57,821 nucleotides of DNA. Source: Verrucomicrobiota bacterium (GTDB lineage Bacteria > Verrucomicrobiota > Verrucomicrobiia > Limisphaerales > J093). The stretch covers positions 1 to 57,821 of the forward strand of contig JAKLFY010000042.1 of NCBI GenBank assembly GCA_022710935.1, in the 5' to 3' direction. This document shows positions 37,762 through 47,300 of this stretch, piece after piece; positions within the stretch are counted from its first letter, which is position 1, and the number at the start of each line of letters is the position of its first letter. Under the pieces are notes generated by a model, which searched no databases, had not been told where the DNA came from, and saw only the letters and a program-made list of their open reading frames with translations. The position numbers and the translations under genes were made by a program.

Positions 37762-38523
37762 ATGGCTCCCGGGATTCCACCTGGATTGCACGCGCTCGCC
37801 GTCCTGCTGCTGGCGGCGCTCGCCGGGTGCGGCCCGCGGCCCAACCACCCGAGCGCTATGGATCAGCAGACGGCCCCTGACTCGAACCGTGTGTCCGAAC
37901 GGCATCGAATGGTCCAGGAACAAATCGCAGGCCGCGGTCGCGATGTTCGGAATCCGCGGGTTCTTGACGCGATGCGGACGGTGCCTCGGCACGCGTTCGT
38001 GCCAGAGGATGTCGCCCAGCGTGCGTACGAGGATTATCCGCTGCCCATTGGGCATGGCCAGACCATCTCGCAGCCGTACATCGTCGCGTTCATGACCGAG
38101 CAACTCGATCCCCAGCCCGCGGACCGCGTGCTCGAGGTCGGCACCGGCTCCGGCTATCAGGCCGCTGTTCTCTCCCGCCTGGTCGCCGAGGTCTACACAA
38201 TCGAGATCGTGGAACCGCTCGCTGCGCAGGCCGCGCGGGATCTCGAGCGACTCGGGTATACCAACGTCTTCGCCCGGGCGGGAGATGGTTACGCCGGCTG
38301 GCCCGAGAAGGCGCCCTTCGACGCCATTATCGTCACATGCGCGCCCGACCATGTGCCGCAGCCTTTAGTCGAACAACTCAAGGAGGGCGGACGCATGATC
38401 ATCCCGGTCGGCGAGTTTGGCGATCAGAACCTGGTTCTGATCGAGAAGCGGGGCGGCCAGATCGCGCGCCGCGCCGTTTTGCCCGTGCGGTTCGTCCCGA
38501 TGACTGGTCTGCGCGCGCGCTGA
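37762..38523 (+). CDS. pcm: Protein-L-isoaspartate O-methyltransferase with lipoprotein signal
   Basis: 253 residues. The PCMT core starts near residue 46 ([26 protein letters not shown]). It has [20 protein letters not shown] motif [19 protein letters not shown], and the later [28 protein letters not shown] repairs isoaspartyl damage in proteins using SAM. Unlike the usual cytosolic enzyme, this one begins with [15 protein letters not shown], a lipoprotein signal with lipobox LAGC (Cys23), so it should be an envelope lipoprotein. It starts 4 bp after the esterase gene, so the two exported proteins are probably co-expressed. Confidence 0.9.
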   Translation: MAPGIPPGLHALAVLLLAALAGCGPRPNHPSAMDQQTAPDSNRVSERHRMVQEQIAGRGRDVRNPRVLDAMRTVPRHAFVPEDVAQRAYEDYPLPIGHGQTISQPYIVAFMTEQLDPQPADRVLEVGTGSGYQAAVLSRLVAEVYTIEIVEPLAAQAARDLERLGYTNVFARAGDGYAGWPEKAPFDAIIVTCAPDHVPQPLVEQLKEGGRMIIPVGEFGDQNLVLIEKRGGQIARRAVLPVRFVPMTGLRAR

Positions 38524-38593
38524 ATTCCGGGCGGAGTTCCGCCAGAGCCCGGCTGTGAGACTCGGCGAAGCGTCGCCGAGAATCCGGGGTTAG
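38524..38593. repeat. Palindromic repeat, family 2, copy F (diverged)
   Basis: Read in reverse it runs CTAACCCCGGATTCTC, GCTTCGCCGAGTCTCA, CCGGGCT, then CCGCCCGGAA, the same order of blocks as copy E (palindrome plus arm). It fills the space between convergent pcm and the membrane-protein gene. The membrane protein takes its TAA (38590-38592) from the repeat end. Confidence 0.7.
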
Positions 38594-39159
38594 GGAATCG
38601 CGGCCTGGAGCTCCGAGTGCCGTATGGCGGTCAGGCCCAGCAGCAGGACGAGAAGTCCGAAAGCCAGCCGGGCCGCGCTCCCCATCCTGATCCGTTGCTC
38701 ACTGGCTGTCAGGAAACCGATGAGATCGCGCATGCGCCAGGGGGAGATCGTGAACCAGAGCGCGAGCACAATCCAGAGATAAGCCCAGACCACGATCACC
38801 AGCCGCCACGACGTGTCGACACAGCGCGCGGTGTCGAGGGTGAACTTGGCAAGGAGCAGCACCACGACCGCCCATCCCCGAACGGCCAGGAAATCGCGCA
38901 CGAAGACGCACGCCCCGAATCCCACCACGGCGAAGCCGATGAACATAATCGGCTTGAATGCGGCAAAATCGGCGATGTCATCGGTCTTGAGGTTCCAGAG
39001 GAACCAGACCGTGCCCAGTGGCATCAGGATGAGCCCCCACGCCTCTGAGCGCGGAAACTTGCGCAGGGCGTCCGCGAACGCGCCGGGCTTGAGCAGACCG
39101 TAGATTTGGGGAACGGCCATAGCCAGGCCGAGCAAGGTTGCGAGATGCCAGAGTTTCAT
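38590..39159 (-). CDS. Integral membrane protein of unknown function
   Basis: 189 residues with six hydrophobic segments (about 5-24, 40-56, 68-88, 92-110, 118-140, 160-178). Short charged loops separate them, such as RKFPRSEAW after the first span. I do not recognise the family. It begins 3 bp after the miaB stop, so it is probably co-transcribed with miaB, a housekeeping tRNA-modification gene; no functional link follows from that. The stop codon lies inside palindromic repeat copy F. Confidence 0.72.
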   Translation of the reverse strand: MKLWHLATLLGLAMAVPQIYGLLKPGAFADALRKFPRSEAWGLILMPLGTVWFLWNLKTDDIADFAAFKPIMFIGFAVVGFGACVFVRDFLAVRGWAVVVLLLAKFTLDTARCVDTSWRLVIVVWAYLWIVLALWFTISPWRMRDLIGFLTASEQRIRMGSAARLAFGLLVLLLGLTAIRHSELQAAIP

Positions 39160-39162
39160 GGA

Positions 39163-40521
39163 TCAGTTGGGATTCGGGATGGGTGGATCGGCGTACAGGG
39201 TGAATGCCGAGGCGCGATTGATTCGAACATCCAGCAGTTGGCCGATCAGCCGCAGTGGGCCGTCAAAGACGGTGATCTGGTTTCCGCGCGTGCGTCCTTC
39301 GAGCCGCTCCTTGTTCCTGCGGCTCAGTCCCTCGACGAGGATCTGCACCCGGCGGTTCACCATGCCCTGGAGCTTCCGCGCCGCGATCGCGTTGATCGCT
39401 TCGAGCAATCGGGCCAACCGCTCTTCACGCACCTGTTGGGGGACCTGATCGGGCCGTGTCGCCGCCGGCGTATCTCTCCGGGGCGAGTACTTGAACAGAA
39501 AGGCATTGTCGAACTCGACGTCCCGCGCCAACGCCATCGTGTCTTCGAAATCCTCCTCGGTCTCCCCAGGGAAACCGACGATCAGGTCCGTCGTGATGCT
39601 GATCTCCGGACGGACGCGGCGGAGCCGGTCAACAAGGTCGAGGTAGCGCCCGCGGGTGTAGCCGCGGCGCATCGTCCGGAGCACGCGATCACTGCCGCTT
39701 TGGGCCGGCAGATGGGCGTTCTCGCACAGTTTCTCGAGCCGCCCATAGGCCTGCACCAGATCGTCGCCGTACCCTTTGGGGTGGGGCGATGTGAACCGGA
39801 TGCGCTCAAGGCCGTCAACGGCGTTCACCGCCTCGAGCAACTGCACGAAGGGTGTGACACCGTTCCGCACCGGGATCTCCCGTCTGCCGTAACTGGTGAC
39901 GATCTGGCCGAGCAGGGTAACCTCTCTCACCCCTCGAACCGTCAGGTCGCGGCACTCGGCCACGATATCGTCGATCGTCCGGCTTCGCTCTGCGCCCCGT
40001 GTGTGCGGGACAATGCAGAAGCTGCAGTGTTGATTGCAGCCCTGCATGATGCTGACAAACGCCTTTGGAGATGCTGCCGCGGTGCCCGGCGAAAAGACGT
40101 GGTCGCGAAGAACCGCCTGGCTGCCACAATCCGAGGCCGTGTCGCAAACGCTCTGGCAGCGGCCGGCCAGCAGGTCATCAACGCACTCCGGTGCGCGGTG
40201 GAGTTTCTGGGTGCCAAGGACAAGGGTCACGCCCTGGTTGCGATCGAGCAGTTGTTCGCCGCGACTCTGAGCCATGCAGCCCAGGTAGCCCAGCAGGACG
40301 CGCGGACGCTCCCTGCGCACGGTGCCAGCCAGGGCGGCCATCTTGCCCAGCGCCTTCTGCTCCGCCGCGTCTCGAACACTGCACGTGTTGAGCAGGATCA
40401 CGTCGGCCGTCGCCTCCGAGGGGGCGAGGGTGTAGCCGTGCGCGACGAACCGGGCGGCGACTGCTTCCGAGTCGCGCTCGTTCATCTGGCATCCGTAGGT
40501 CTTGATGAATACGCTGGGCAT
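39163..40521 (-). CDS. miaB: tRNA-2-methylthio-N6-dimethylallyladenosine synthase MiaB
   Basis: 452 residues. The order is the UPF0004 domain (FIKTYGCQMNERDSE, NTCSVRDAAEQKALG, LGYLGCMAQSRG, with the three Cys of the auxiliary cluster), the radical-SAM domain (MQGCNQHCSFCIVPHTRG, CxxxCxxC), and a C-terminal TRAM domain (RRVQILVEGLSRRNKERLEGRT). HLPAQSGSDRVLRTMRRGYTR is typical. MiaB adds methylthio to i6A37 in tRNAs reading UNN codons. Residues just after the first domain (CDTASDCGSQAV) differ from the usual spacing but look tolerable. Confidence 0.95.
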   Translation of the reverse strand: MPSVFIKTYGCQMNERDSEAVAARFVAHGYTLAPSEATADVILLNTCSVRDAAEQKALGKMAALAGTVRRERPRVLLGYLGCMAQSRGEQLLDRNQGVTLVLGTQKLHRAPECVDDLLAGRCQSVCDTASDCGSQAVLRDHVFSPGTAAASPKAFVSIMQGCNQHCSFCIVPHTRGAERSRTIDDIVAECRDLTVRGVREVTLLGQIVTSYGRREIPVRNGVTPFVQLLEAVNAVDGLERIRFTSPHPKGYGDDLVQAYGRLEKLCENAHLPAQSGSDRVLRTMRRGYTRGRYLDLVDRLRRVRPEISITTDLIVGFPGETEEDFEDTMALARDVEFDNAFLFKYSPRRDTPAATRPDQVPQQVREERLARLLEAINAIAARKLQGMVNRRVQILVEGLSRRNKERLEGRTRGNQITVFDGPLRLIGQLLDVRINRASAFTLYADPPIPNPN

Positions 40522-40849
40522 CGAGTCAAGGCGGGCCGCACCGTACGGCAGTCCACCGGCGATGAAAAGCGGGAAGTCGCAGCCCTGGCAGTTCTCACTT
40601 TGCGTGCAGGGCCTTAGCCCGGATATTTCATAAGGCTTCGCAGAGTTTCATATCCGGGCTGTGGCAAAACCGCGCCCGGAAAGGAAATCAAGAGCATTCT
40701 GTCAGTCGTGAAGGCATTCTGCCATCGGAACAGTATGGTGCGTCTCTCTGACTCTCGGACCCGGCGCGGTTCTGCTTTTCTAACCCGCATAGCAGTCACC
40801 TTGCGAAGTCTGACTGCGATGTGCACAGACGGGGCGTGAAATATGCGGG
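40522..40849. other. Spacer made largely of palindromic repeats
   Basis: The 328 bp between miaB and the Gfo/Idh gene contain family 2 copy E (40614-40684) and family 1 copy B (40780-40853). The two are bridged by a further inverted pair, AACCGCGCC (about 40669) and GGCGCGGTT (about 40763). Minus-strand codons across copy E read FPGAVLPQPGYETLRSLMKY, nearly the same peptide as the tail of the alpha/beta hydrolase at 12.5 kb. This is a repeat translation and not a gene. The remaining 90 bp next to miaB presumably hold its promoter. Confidence 0.65.
40614..40684. repeat. Palindromic repeat, family 2, copy E
   Basis: AGCCCGGAT (40616-40624) and ATCCGGGCT (40652-40660) flank a centre with TTCATAAGGCTTCGCAGAGT, followed by the arm CAAAACCGCGCCCGGAAAGG. 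It is the reverse-complement partner of copy D (12527-12597). Confidence 0.88.
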
Positions 40850-40853
40850 TTAG
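40780..40853. repeat. Palindromic repeat, family 1, copy B
   Basis: Perfect 11-bp ends CTAACCCGCAT (40780-40790) and ATGCGGGTTAG (40843-40853), with an inner perfect stem GCAGTCA/TGACTGC around a 12-nt loop, so it can fold as a cruciform or a compound hairpin. Its right end provides the TAA stop (40850-40852) of the minus-strand Gfo/Idh gene. Confidence 0.92.
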
Positions 40854-42202
40854 CCAAGGCGCCAGCCCTCGCGGTACTCGCGATGTGTGAGTTGCTGGGC
40901 GCGGTCGTTGTTCAGGATGCGTCCGGAGACGATGTCGTAATCGAGTGGGCCCTCGACGAGGGTGGCGAGATTGGCCAGTTGCATAAGTTCGGTCATCGGA
41001 CCGCCGATCTCGAACGGCGAGAAGGGTGTGCCCTCTCCTTTGCAGGCCTGGACCCATTCCCGGTGATGGCCGGTGGGCTTGGGCAGGACCTGGGGCGGCC
41101 CGGCTTTCACATCCGTGAATCGGTTTTCAGGCAACAGGGTGAACCGCGTATTCCACGGACACTCGGAGTAAATCGAACCCTTGGCGCCGACCAGGAGATC
41201 GCCCCAACCCTGCTGCGGATACCCCAGCATCAAGTCGACCGGCGGTTTCTCCTTGGCCCACATCGTCAGTTTGACCGGAGGCAGCTCCCCGCGAGCCGGC
41301 AGGTCGAGGGTGATGCGGGAAGAGCTCGGGTAGCCTTCGACGTTCCGCTCCGAGGGATGGGCCTCGACGCGCACGATCAGAGGCGCGGGGGACGCCGAGC
41401 GTGGCGCATTCCATAGGTCATTCAGACGCAGGGCGCGGAACATGAGGTTGGCCGTATGACAGCCGAAGTCGCCCACGATGCCGCTGCCGAAAGCGCGCCA
41501 ACCGCGCCAGCTCCCGGGCAGGTAACTGGGATGATAGGGGCGGGCCTCGGCCGGGCCGAGCCAGAGATCCCAACTCAACGTGGCCGGGACGGGCGGCGTG
41601 TCGGCAGGACGTTCGAGCGGGCCGTTGCCGCCATCGAACCAGACATGCGCCTCGCGGACCTCGCCGATGGCGCCGCCCAGGACCAGTTCGGCGCCGCGTC
41701 GCAAGCCGTCGCTTGCCGAGCCTTGGTTCCCCATCTGGGTGGCCACTTTCATCGCGAGCGCGGTTTCGCGCATGACCCTCGCTTCGCGGACGGTGCGAGT
41801 CAGCGGCTTCTCGCAATAGACATGCTTCTTTCGCAGCATGGCGTCGACGGCGGCAACCGCATGGGTGTGGTCGGGCGTCGCGACCATGACGGCATCGATG
41901 TCCGCATCAGCCTCATCGAGCATGCGGCGGTAGTCGGTGAAGCGCCGCGCCTTCGGATGCTTCTGGTAGATGTCTCCGGCGCGGACCTGATCGACGTCGC
42001 ACAGGGCCACGAGATTCTCGCCCAGGCCGGCGAGAGCGTCGAGATTGCCCCGTCCCTGGCCGCCGACGCCGATGCCTGCAATGTGAAGTTTGCTGTTGGC
42101 TGTCGTGCCAAAGGCCAGCTTGGGATTGGACAGGATCAAGAGACCGGTTCCACCCAAGAACGAGGAGCGCAGAAAGGCGCGTCGGGACCCAGCGTGTGTC
42201 AT
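40850..42202 (-). CDS. Tat-exported Gfo/Idh/MocA-family oxidoreductase
   Basis: 450 residues from the ATG at 42202. A twin-arginine signal (SRRAFLRSSFLGGTGLLILS) leads into a Rossmann NAD(P)-binding domain with GIGVGGQGRGNLDAL. VMVATPDHTHAVAAVDAML and KHVYCEKPLTRTVREARVM, with the catalytic-type EKP, are typical. The C-terminal part holds WDLWLGPAEARPYHP and GSGIVGDFGCHTANLMFRAL. Exported Gfo/Idh proteins are abundant in Verrucomicrobia and Planctomycetes and are thought to act on sugars or their derivatives in the periplasm. The substrate is unknown. Its stop codon lies in repeat copy B. Confidence 0.92.
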   Translation of the reverse strand: MTHAGSRRAFLRSSFLGGTGLLILSNPKLAFGTTANSKLHIAGIGVGGQGRGNLDALAGLGENLVALCDVDQVRAGDIYQKHPKARRFTDYRRMLDEADADIDAVMVATPDHTHAVAAVDAMLRKKHVYCEKPLTRTVREARVMRETALAMKVATQMGNQGSASDGLRRGAELVLGGAIGEVREAHVWFDGGNGPLERPADTPPVPATLSWDLWLGPAEARPYHPSYLPGSWRGWRAFGSGIVGDFGCHTANLMFRALRLNDLWNAPRSASPAPLIVRVEAHPSERNVEGYPSSSRITLDLPARGELPPVKLTMWAKEKPPVDLMLGYPQQGWGDLLVGAKGSIYSECPWNTRFTLLPENRFTDVKAGPPQVLPKPTGHHREWVQACKGEGTPFSPFEIGGPMTELMQLANLATLVEGPLDYDIVSGRILNNDRAQQLTHREYREGWRLG

Positions 42203-42502
42203 AGGCGGACCAGTGAACTGGAACCACACACGGCGTCAATGTCGAATGTGCCCATCGAATTCGTAATTCGCGTCCATGAACTGGCGCTCGTCTGGTCATT
42301 TGCCCTTGACTTTTCATCGCCAGGATGTAGCTGTTCCACAACGTCTTTTTCCCAAGGAGTCCAGCATGCGACACCATGCGGATGCCACCATTGGTCAGCA
42401 GAGTCTGATCCACCGCCAGGCGCGTCCTTCCGGGGCAGTGGAACGGGGCAGGCGGCCAACCTGGCATCTTTGCGGGCGCGCACCATCACCACAGGCCGTC
42501 CC
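42203..42502. other. Divergent promoter region
   Basis: 300 bp between the divergent Gfo/Idh and protease-like genes. Small frames here carry no recognisable protein. Promoters for both genes must lie in it, but I cannot name boxes with confidence. The first usable start of the plus-strand gene is the ATG at 42503. Confidence 0.5.
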
Positions 42503-44164
42503 ATGAAGACATCGATTGTGATTCACACCTTGATAGCGGGCGCGCTCGTCTGCGCCGCCCCTCGATCGGTTGGTCAACCGTGGATGAAGGTCACGCCGCC
42601 GCCGGACGTGGATAAGACGTATCCAACGAGTCCTGACAATTCATGTTCGCTTGCGACAGCCGCCAACATGTTGGCGGGCGCAGGCTACGGCAACGGCCCG
42701 ACCATCCAGGCCCGCGCCGAGGACATCTACGGCAATCTGACAGACCATTTCGGCACGCTCAGAGGAAGGTGGGTTGACACGTGCCTGAACTGGTGGCTCG
42801 GGTCCTCGCACAACATGCAGTGTGCTGCCAATGACTACCAGGTGGTGACCGTTCATGGCGGAACCGACTGCACCGTGCCATTGGCCAACCCGGATCTCCC
42901 GCGCGATGTCGGGAACGCACTTCGCCAATGCAGTTATGTGGGGTATGTCATCTGGTGGCCACTCTGCGACTGCACCCCGTCGCCCTGTTGCAGGGGCGGA
43001 CACTCGGTGACCGTCTGGGGCGACCACGGCGAGGCGGGCACGCTGACAGGCAACCCGGCGACCGTTGTCATTGCCGATTCCGACGCCGATGTGGGCGGGG
43101 ACGTCAGCGTCTACTTCTGGGACGCGTATCACGATCCGGCCGCCGTCTGCAGATTCGGCGACGGATGGCACATTCCGTATTACAGCGACCGTCTTGACCC
43201 CTATGTCATCCAGTGGGTCGAGTTGAGCGCGACGGACGAACCGACCCACTGCACCAACAGCACGCAGACGGTGGTCCATTCGAAACAGGTGCACCAGAAC
43301 GACCTCGACGAAAGATCCGCCTCGGACTTGCACTTCACGGTTGGCAGCGACGTGCCACTGTTGTCGTATCGCGTCCAGGTCGACTTCGCGACAAACACCA
43401 CACCCGCGATCGAGGAAATCTGGACTGAAGGGGAACGCCGGGCGATCGATGTGGACGTCGCGTTCGATCCGCCCGTGCCCTACTGCACCTGGGTGACCAT
43501 CACCGCCACGTTCGTCGAGCCGGATTGGAACAGCATCACGTACTCGAATCTGCACTTCACCTTTACGGATGGAGGGCCGGGCGCAGCGCAACCGGCTCTC
43601 AAGTGGAAGATCGAGACGCCTCCGCAGCCCGAGCCAGCCTCCAACCAGACGGGAGGATATGTGGTCGGCTCGTTCACGGTCTGGAGCCTGGATGGCGAGC
43701 AATTGAGCAACGACCGCATTCAGCACGAGTACGAGTGGGACCAGGATCCCGAGGCCCATACCGTGGTGTTTGAGAATCATGCTACCGAGGGCTGCATTGT
43801 ACGGAATCTGAGATTTGGACACAGCTACGGATTGCTCGACCAGGGGGATCTGTGGACATTCAACACCTGGATGACCGTCGTGGAGAGTGAATATGTGCTT
43901 ATGCCCGGCGAGCCGATCACCTTGGATCTCGATTGGGAAGGGCGGCTCCCGTATCCGCCCGCCCCTGGCCCGTTCCCGAAGGTGACAATGCTCTCGATCC
44001 AACGCGGCGCCGCGGGCACTGTCGAGATCTCCTGGAAAGGGCCGGGCACGTTGCAGGAGGCGAGCGGCATAACCGGGACGTGGGCCGACACGGCATTGCA
44101 GCAAAATCCGCAAGCCGTTTCGGCGAGCGGAGAGACCCGGTTCTTTCGCATCCTGGCCCGTTGA
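42503..44164 (+). CDS. Exported papain-fold cysteine protease-like protein (C39/IdeS-like)
   Basis: 553 residues with a signal peptide (about 1-25, SVGQ). The N-terminal domain (30-230) has NSCSLATAANML with a candidate catalytic C48, then CRGGHSVTVWGDHG with H167 and ATVVIADSDAD with an acidic residue. This Cys-His-Asp order and the GGHSVTVWG pattern resemble C39-like and IdeS-type papain-fold proteases. Several extra cysteines (CDCTPSPCC) suggest disulfides. Residues about 250-490 are beta-rich and unassigned. The last 64 residues (LQEASGITGTWAD...TRFFRILAR) are the shared C-terminal domain. The substrate is unknown; an immunoglobulin target is not implied. Confidence 0.7.
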   Translation: MKTSIVIHTLIAGALVCAAPRSVGQPWMKVTPPPDVDKTYPTSPDNSCSLATAANMLAGAGYGNGPTIQARAEDIYGNLTDHFGTLRGRWVDTCLNWWLGSSHNMQCAANDYQVVTVHGGTDCTVPLANPDLPRDVGNALRQCSYVGYVIWWPLCDCTPSPCCRGGHSVTVWGDHGEAGTLTGNPATVVIADSDADVGGDVSVYFWDAYHDPAAVCRFGDGWHIPYYSDRLDPYVIQWVELSATDEPTHCTNSTQTVVHSKQVHQNDLDERSASDLHFTVGSDVPLLSYRVQVDFATNTTPAIEEIWTEGERRAIDVDVAFDPPVPYCTWVTITATFVEPDWNSITYSNLHFTFTDGGPGAAQPALKWKIETPPQPEPASNQTGGYVVGSFTVWSLDGEQLSNDRIQHEYEWDQDPEAHTVVFENHATEGCIVRNLRFGHSYGLLDQGDLWTFNTWMTVVESEYVLMPGEPITLDLDWEGRLPYPPAPGPFPKVTMLSIQRGAAGTVEISWKGPGTLQEASGITGTWADTALQQNPQAVSASGETRFFRILAR

Positions 44165-44241
44165 CGGGTGGCGCGAACACGATGGGATCATCGAGAATCG
44201 GCTGTTCTTCTTATGGAGGCATTGGGCCCATGAACCAGACA

Positions 44242-44292
44242 CGTTCAACGCTCAACGTTCAACGCTCAACGTCCAACGCTCAACGTTCAACC
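44242..44292. repeat. 14-bp tandem repeat
   Basis: The unit CGTTCAACGCTCAA occurs at 44242 and 44256, then with one change (CGTCCAACGCTCAA) at 44270, then a partial CGTTCAACC at 44284-44292. It lies between two convergent genes. There are no spacers, so it is not a CRISPR. Confidence 0.9.
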
Positions 44293-44320
44293 AGAAGACT
44301 CGCCGGGAAGCAGAGCCTCC

Positions 44321-47300
44321 TTACAGCGTGGAGGGCCCGGTCCTGATCTCGGCGAGCTCCTTGCGCAAAGCCTCGGCCTGGGCACGTCGTCCGGCCTTCT
44401 CGTGGCAGATGGCGAGATTCTCGATGGACTCGAGTGTGCCTGCGTCGCCCGGGGGGAGGTGGAGGCGTTTGAGTGCGAGGGCTTTTTCCTCCAAAGCCAC
44501 TGCGTCATCGAGCCGATTGGCGACCTGATAGGAGATCGCCAATTCGGTCATGGCGTTGAGAGTGTCCGGGTGTTCCGGGCCGGCGATCTTGCGAAAGAGC
44601 CCGAGGCCGGATTCACCCAGCTTGATCGCCTGGTCGAATTGGCCGTTTTCCCGATAGCCGGACGCAAGACCAATCATGACCCAGAGCGTGCCGAGATCTT
44701 CGGGGCCGCGGACTTCGGGACTGAGCGCCAGCACCTGTTCCTGCAGCCTGAGCGCGTCGTCCCTGCGTCCGGCGTGGGCCAGGGCGAATCCGAGCGCGTT
44801 CATGGCTTTGAGTGTCTCGGGGGCCTTCGAACCCATCTTCTTTTCGAGTGTCTTCAGCAGTTCGCGTCGGACCTCGAGCGCCTGGTCCGTGTGACCGAGT
44901 TGAGTGTGGACGGAGGCCAACATATCCATTGCGCTGAGCGTATCGTCGTGCTCTGAGCCGAGGACCTCGCGGCGGAGGGTCACGACCTCCTCTTCGAGTT
45001 TGAGGGCCTCGGCGGCGCGGCCAGCATCGAAGTAGAAACCGGCCAGGTTGTTCATATAGCCGAGGGCCACGGTGTGTTTGGGGCCGAGAACCGTGCCCGC
45101 GAGCGCCACGACCCTCTCCCACAGCTCGCTGGCCTCCTTCTTGCGACCGGCTTCGAAGTAAAATGCCGCCAGGTTGTTCATGGCCCAGAGGGTGTCGGGA
45201 TGTTCCAACTTGTTCACTTGGACCTCCAGTTTCAGGACCTCTTCCAGGAGATCGAGCGCCTCATCGCGCCGCCCGGCGTCCGCGTACGAGGCGGCCAGGT
45301 TGCCCATCAGCCGCAGCGTGGCAGGATGGTTCGCGCGCACCTTGCGGAGGAGTGTCAGCGCTTGCTCCCGCAGTTGGAGCGCTTCGGACCGATGTCCTGC
45401 TTCGAAGAAGGAGATCGCCAGGTTGCTCATTGCCGCCGCGGTGTCGGGGTGTTCCGGGCCGTTGACCTTGCGACGGACCTCGAGCACCTTCCGCCGCAGT
45501 TCGAGCGCTTCGCCCCGGCGCTCGACGGCGTCGTAAGAGGTGGCCAGGTTGTGCATCGTCCGAAGCGTTTCAGAGTGATCCGGTCCGAAGGTGGCCAGGT
45601 AGTAGTCTCGGGCCTTTTCCAGCAGCGGGATCGCTGGCTGGTCGAGGCCCAGGGCGTGGTAGGTCCAGCCCAGTGTCGACTGGAAACTCGCCCGCCGGGC
45701 CGGCTGACCGGCCAGTTTCTTGTCGAGCCCCCCCGCGGCGCGATCGAGCACTTCCGCCACGGTGATCGTTCGTCCGTCGCGACCCGGATCCGGGCTTTCG
45801 AACACCTCGGTGAGGAATGCCGAGAGCGCCTCGGCGTCCCGACGCGCGGCCGTGGCCCGGATTGCCTGATTCCAGGCGGTGAACGCCAGCCCGGACACCG
45901 CGGTGACGATCAGTGCGGACAGGATCGCCGTCAGGATCACGCCGCGTTGGTAGGCGGCTTTTTCACGGGCAGCCAACTCGGCCTGTTGGCGGGCCAGAGC
46001 GGTGCGTCGTTCAGGCAACGCGCGCAGGTGTTTTGCCAGTTCGATCGCGCCTCCGAACCGCTGGGTCGGATTGCCGGCGAAGCAATGGCTCAGGTCTTCG
46101 CGCAGCAGAGGATCTTCAACCGTCTCCATCCAGTCGATTGTGACCGGACGCGTGAAGTCTCCCAGGATCATCTGGTAGAGCACGACGCCCAACGAATAGA
46201 TGTCCGAACGGATTGTCGCCGGCTTTCCCGCCAACAACTCGGGCGCCATGTAAAGGTAGGTCCCGGTCTGGGCTGAGCCGCCCTGGCCCGCCATCGTTTG
46301 TGTGAACCCCGCTTTGGTCAGCGAGTCGAGCAACTCCTTGTGCGTCACCTGGCCGATGCCAAAATCGGTGAGTTTCACCAACGGCTTCGAGGCGGGGGGC
46401 GCGGGGTGGGAGAGACCGCCCGCGGGTCTGTGTTGTTCGTGTTCCTGTTTGTGCTCCGAGATCAGAATGTTGCCCGGCTTGAGATCGCGGTGGATCACGC
46501 CGGCGTCATGCGCCGCCTGCAAGACATCCGCCGCCTGGGCCGCCAGGTCGAGCCGAGTCTCCATCGGCACCTTCGCCGCGCCTCCCCGAGCTTCGCACCA
46601 CGTCCGCAGGTCCTGCCCCTCGGCGTAGTCCATCACAATGTAATAGGGCGCTTCCTCGAAGAACACCTCCCGCACCGGGACAATCTGGGGATGCTCGCCA
46701 AGCTGTTCCTTGAGCAGCCGGAACAGGGTCACTTCACGTTTCAAGGCGCGGACCTGCTCGGCGCGGAAACAGAACTTGAACACCCGCCGTTCCTTGAGCG
46801 TCTGGTGCTGTCCCAGCCACACCTCGCCAAAGCCGCCGGTCCCCAGTTGCCGTTCGAGGACCCACTGCGTCTTGGGCACCTGCTGGTTCAGCGCCGGGCG
46901 CCATCCCAACACCAACTCCCCCTCCCCGGCCGGGTGCGGACGAGACTTTGCGGAAGCGGGCGGCTGCGTGAAGGACTGGATGGATGCTTCGCCCACTTCG
47001 CAGATCTCCACCGGCTCCTCGATTCCCTTGAGCACATACGCCCCATGGCTGACCCACCCCAATGCCCCCACCCCCTCGAGGTCCTCGTCTTTCAGGACCT
47101 GCCGCGCGCTGTCGAACACCGGACGCGTGACCAGCACCTGCCCGCCGCACGCCATGTCCATGACGCGGGACGCGATGTCGATCTGCACGCTGTGCATGTC
47201 GTCGGGTATGTGGCCGGCCTCGCTCTCGGACAGGATCAGTTCGCCGAGATGGATGCCGATCCGATCCTGGATCCGCTCGCCCACTGTGTGCGAGAGAGCG

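Noticed and set aside
35409-37844. 811-codon minus-strand frame
   Set aside because: Lies opposite a convincing exported hydrolase with signal peptide and catalytic motif; no protein features of its own.
37762-38523. PCMT gene as fused or broken because of the extra N-terminus
   Set aside because: The catalytic core is complete and the extension is a well-formed lipoprotein signal, so no break is implied.
40614-41057. 147-codon minus-strand frame ending in FPGAVLPQPG...MKYPG
   Set aside because: Only the tail looks protein-like, and that is the translation of palindromic repeat copy E; the rest is antisense to or out of frame with the Gfo/Idh gene.
44242-44292. Possible CRISPR
   Set aside because: Direct repeats of 14 bp without spacers; no cas genes anywhere in the window.
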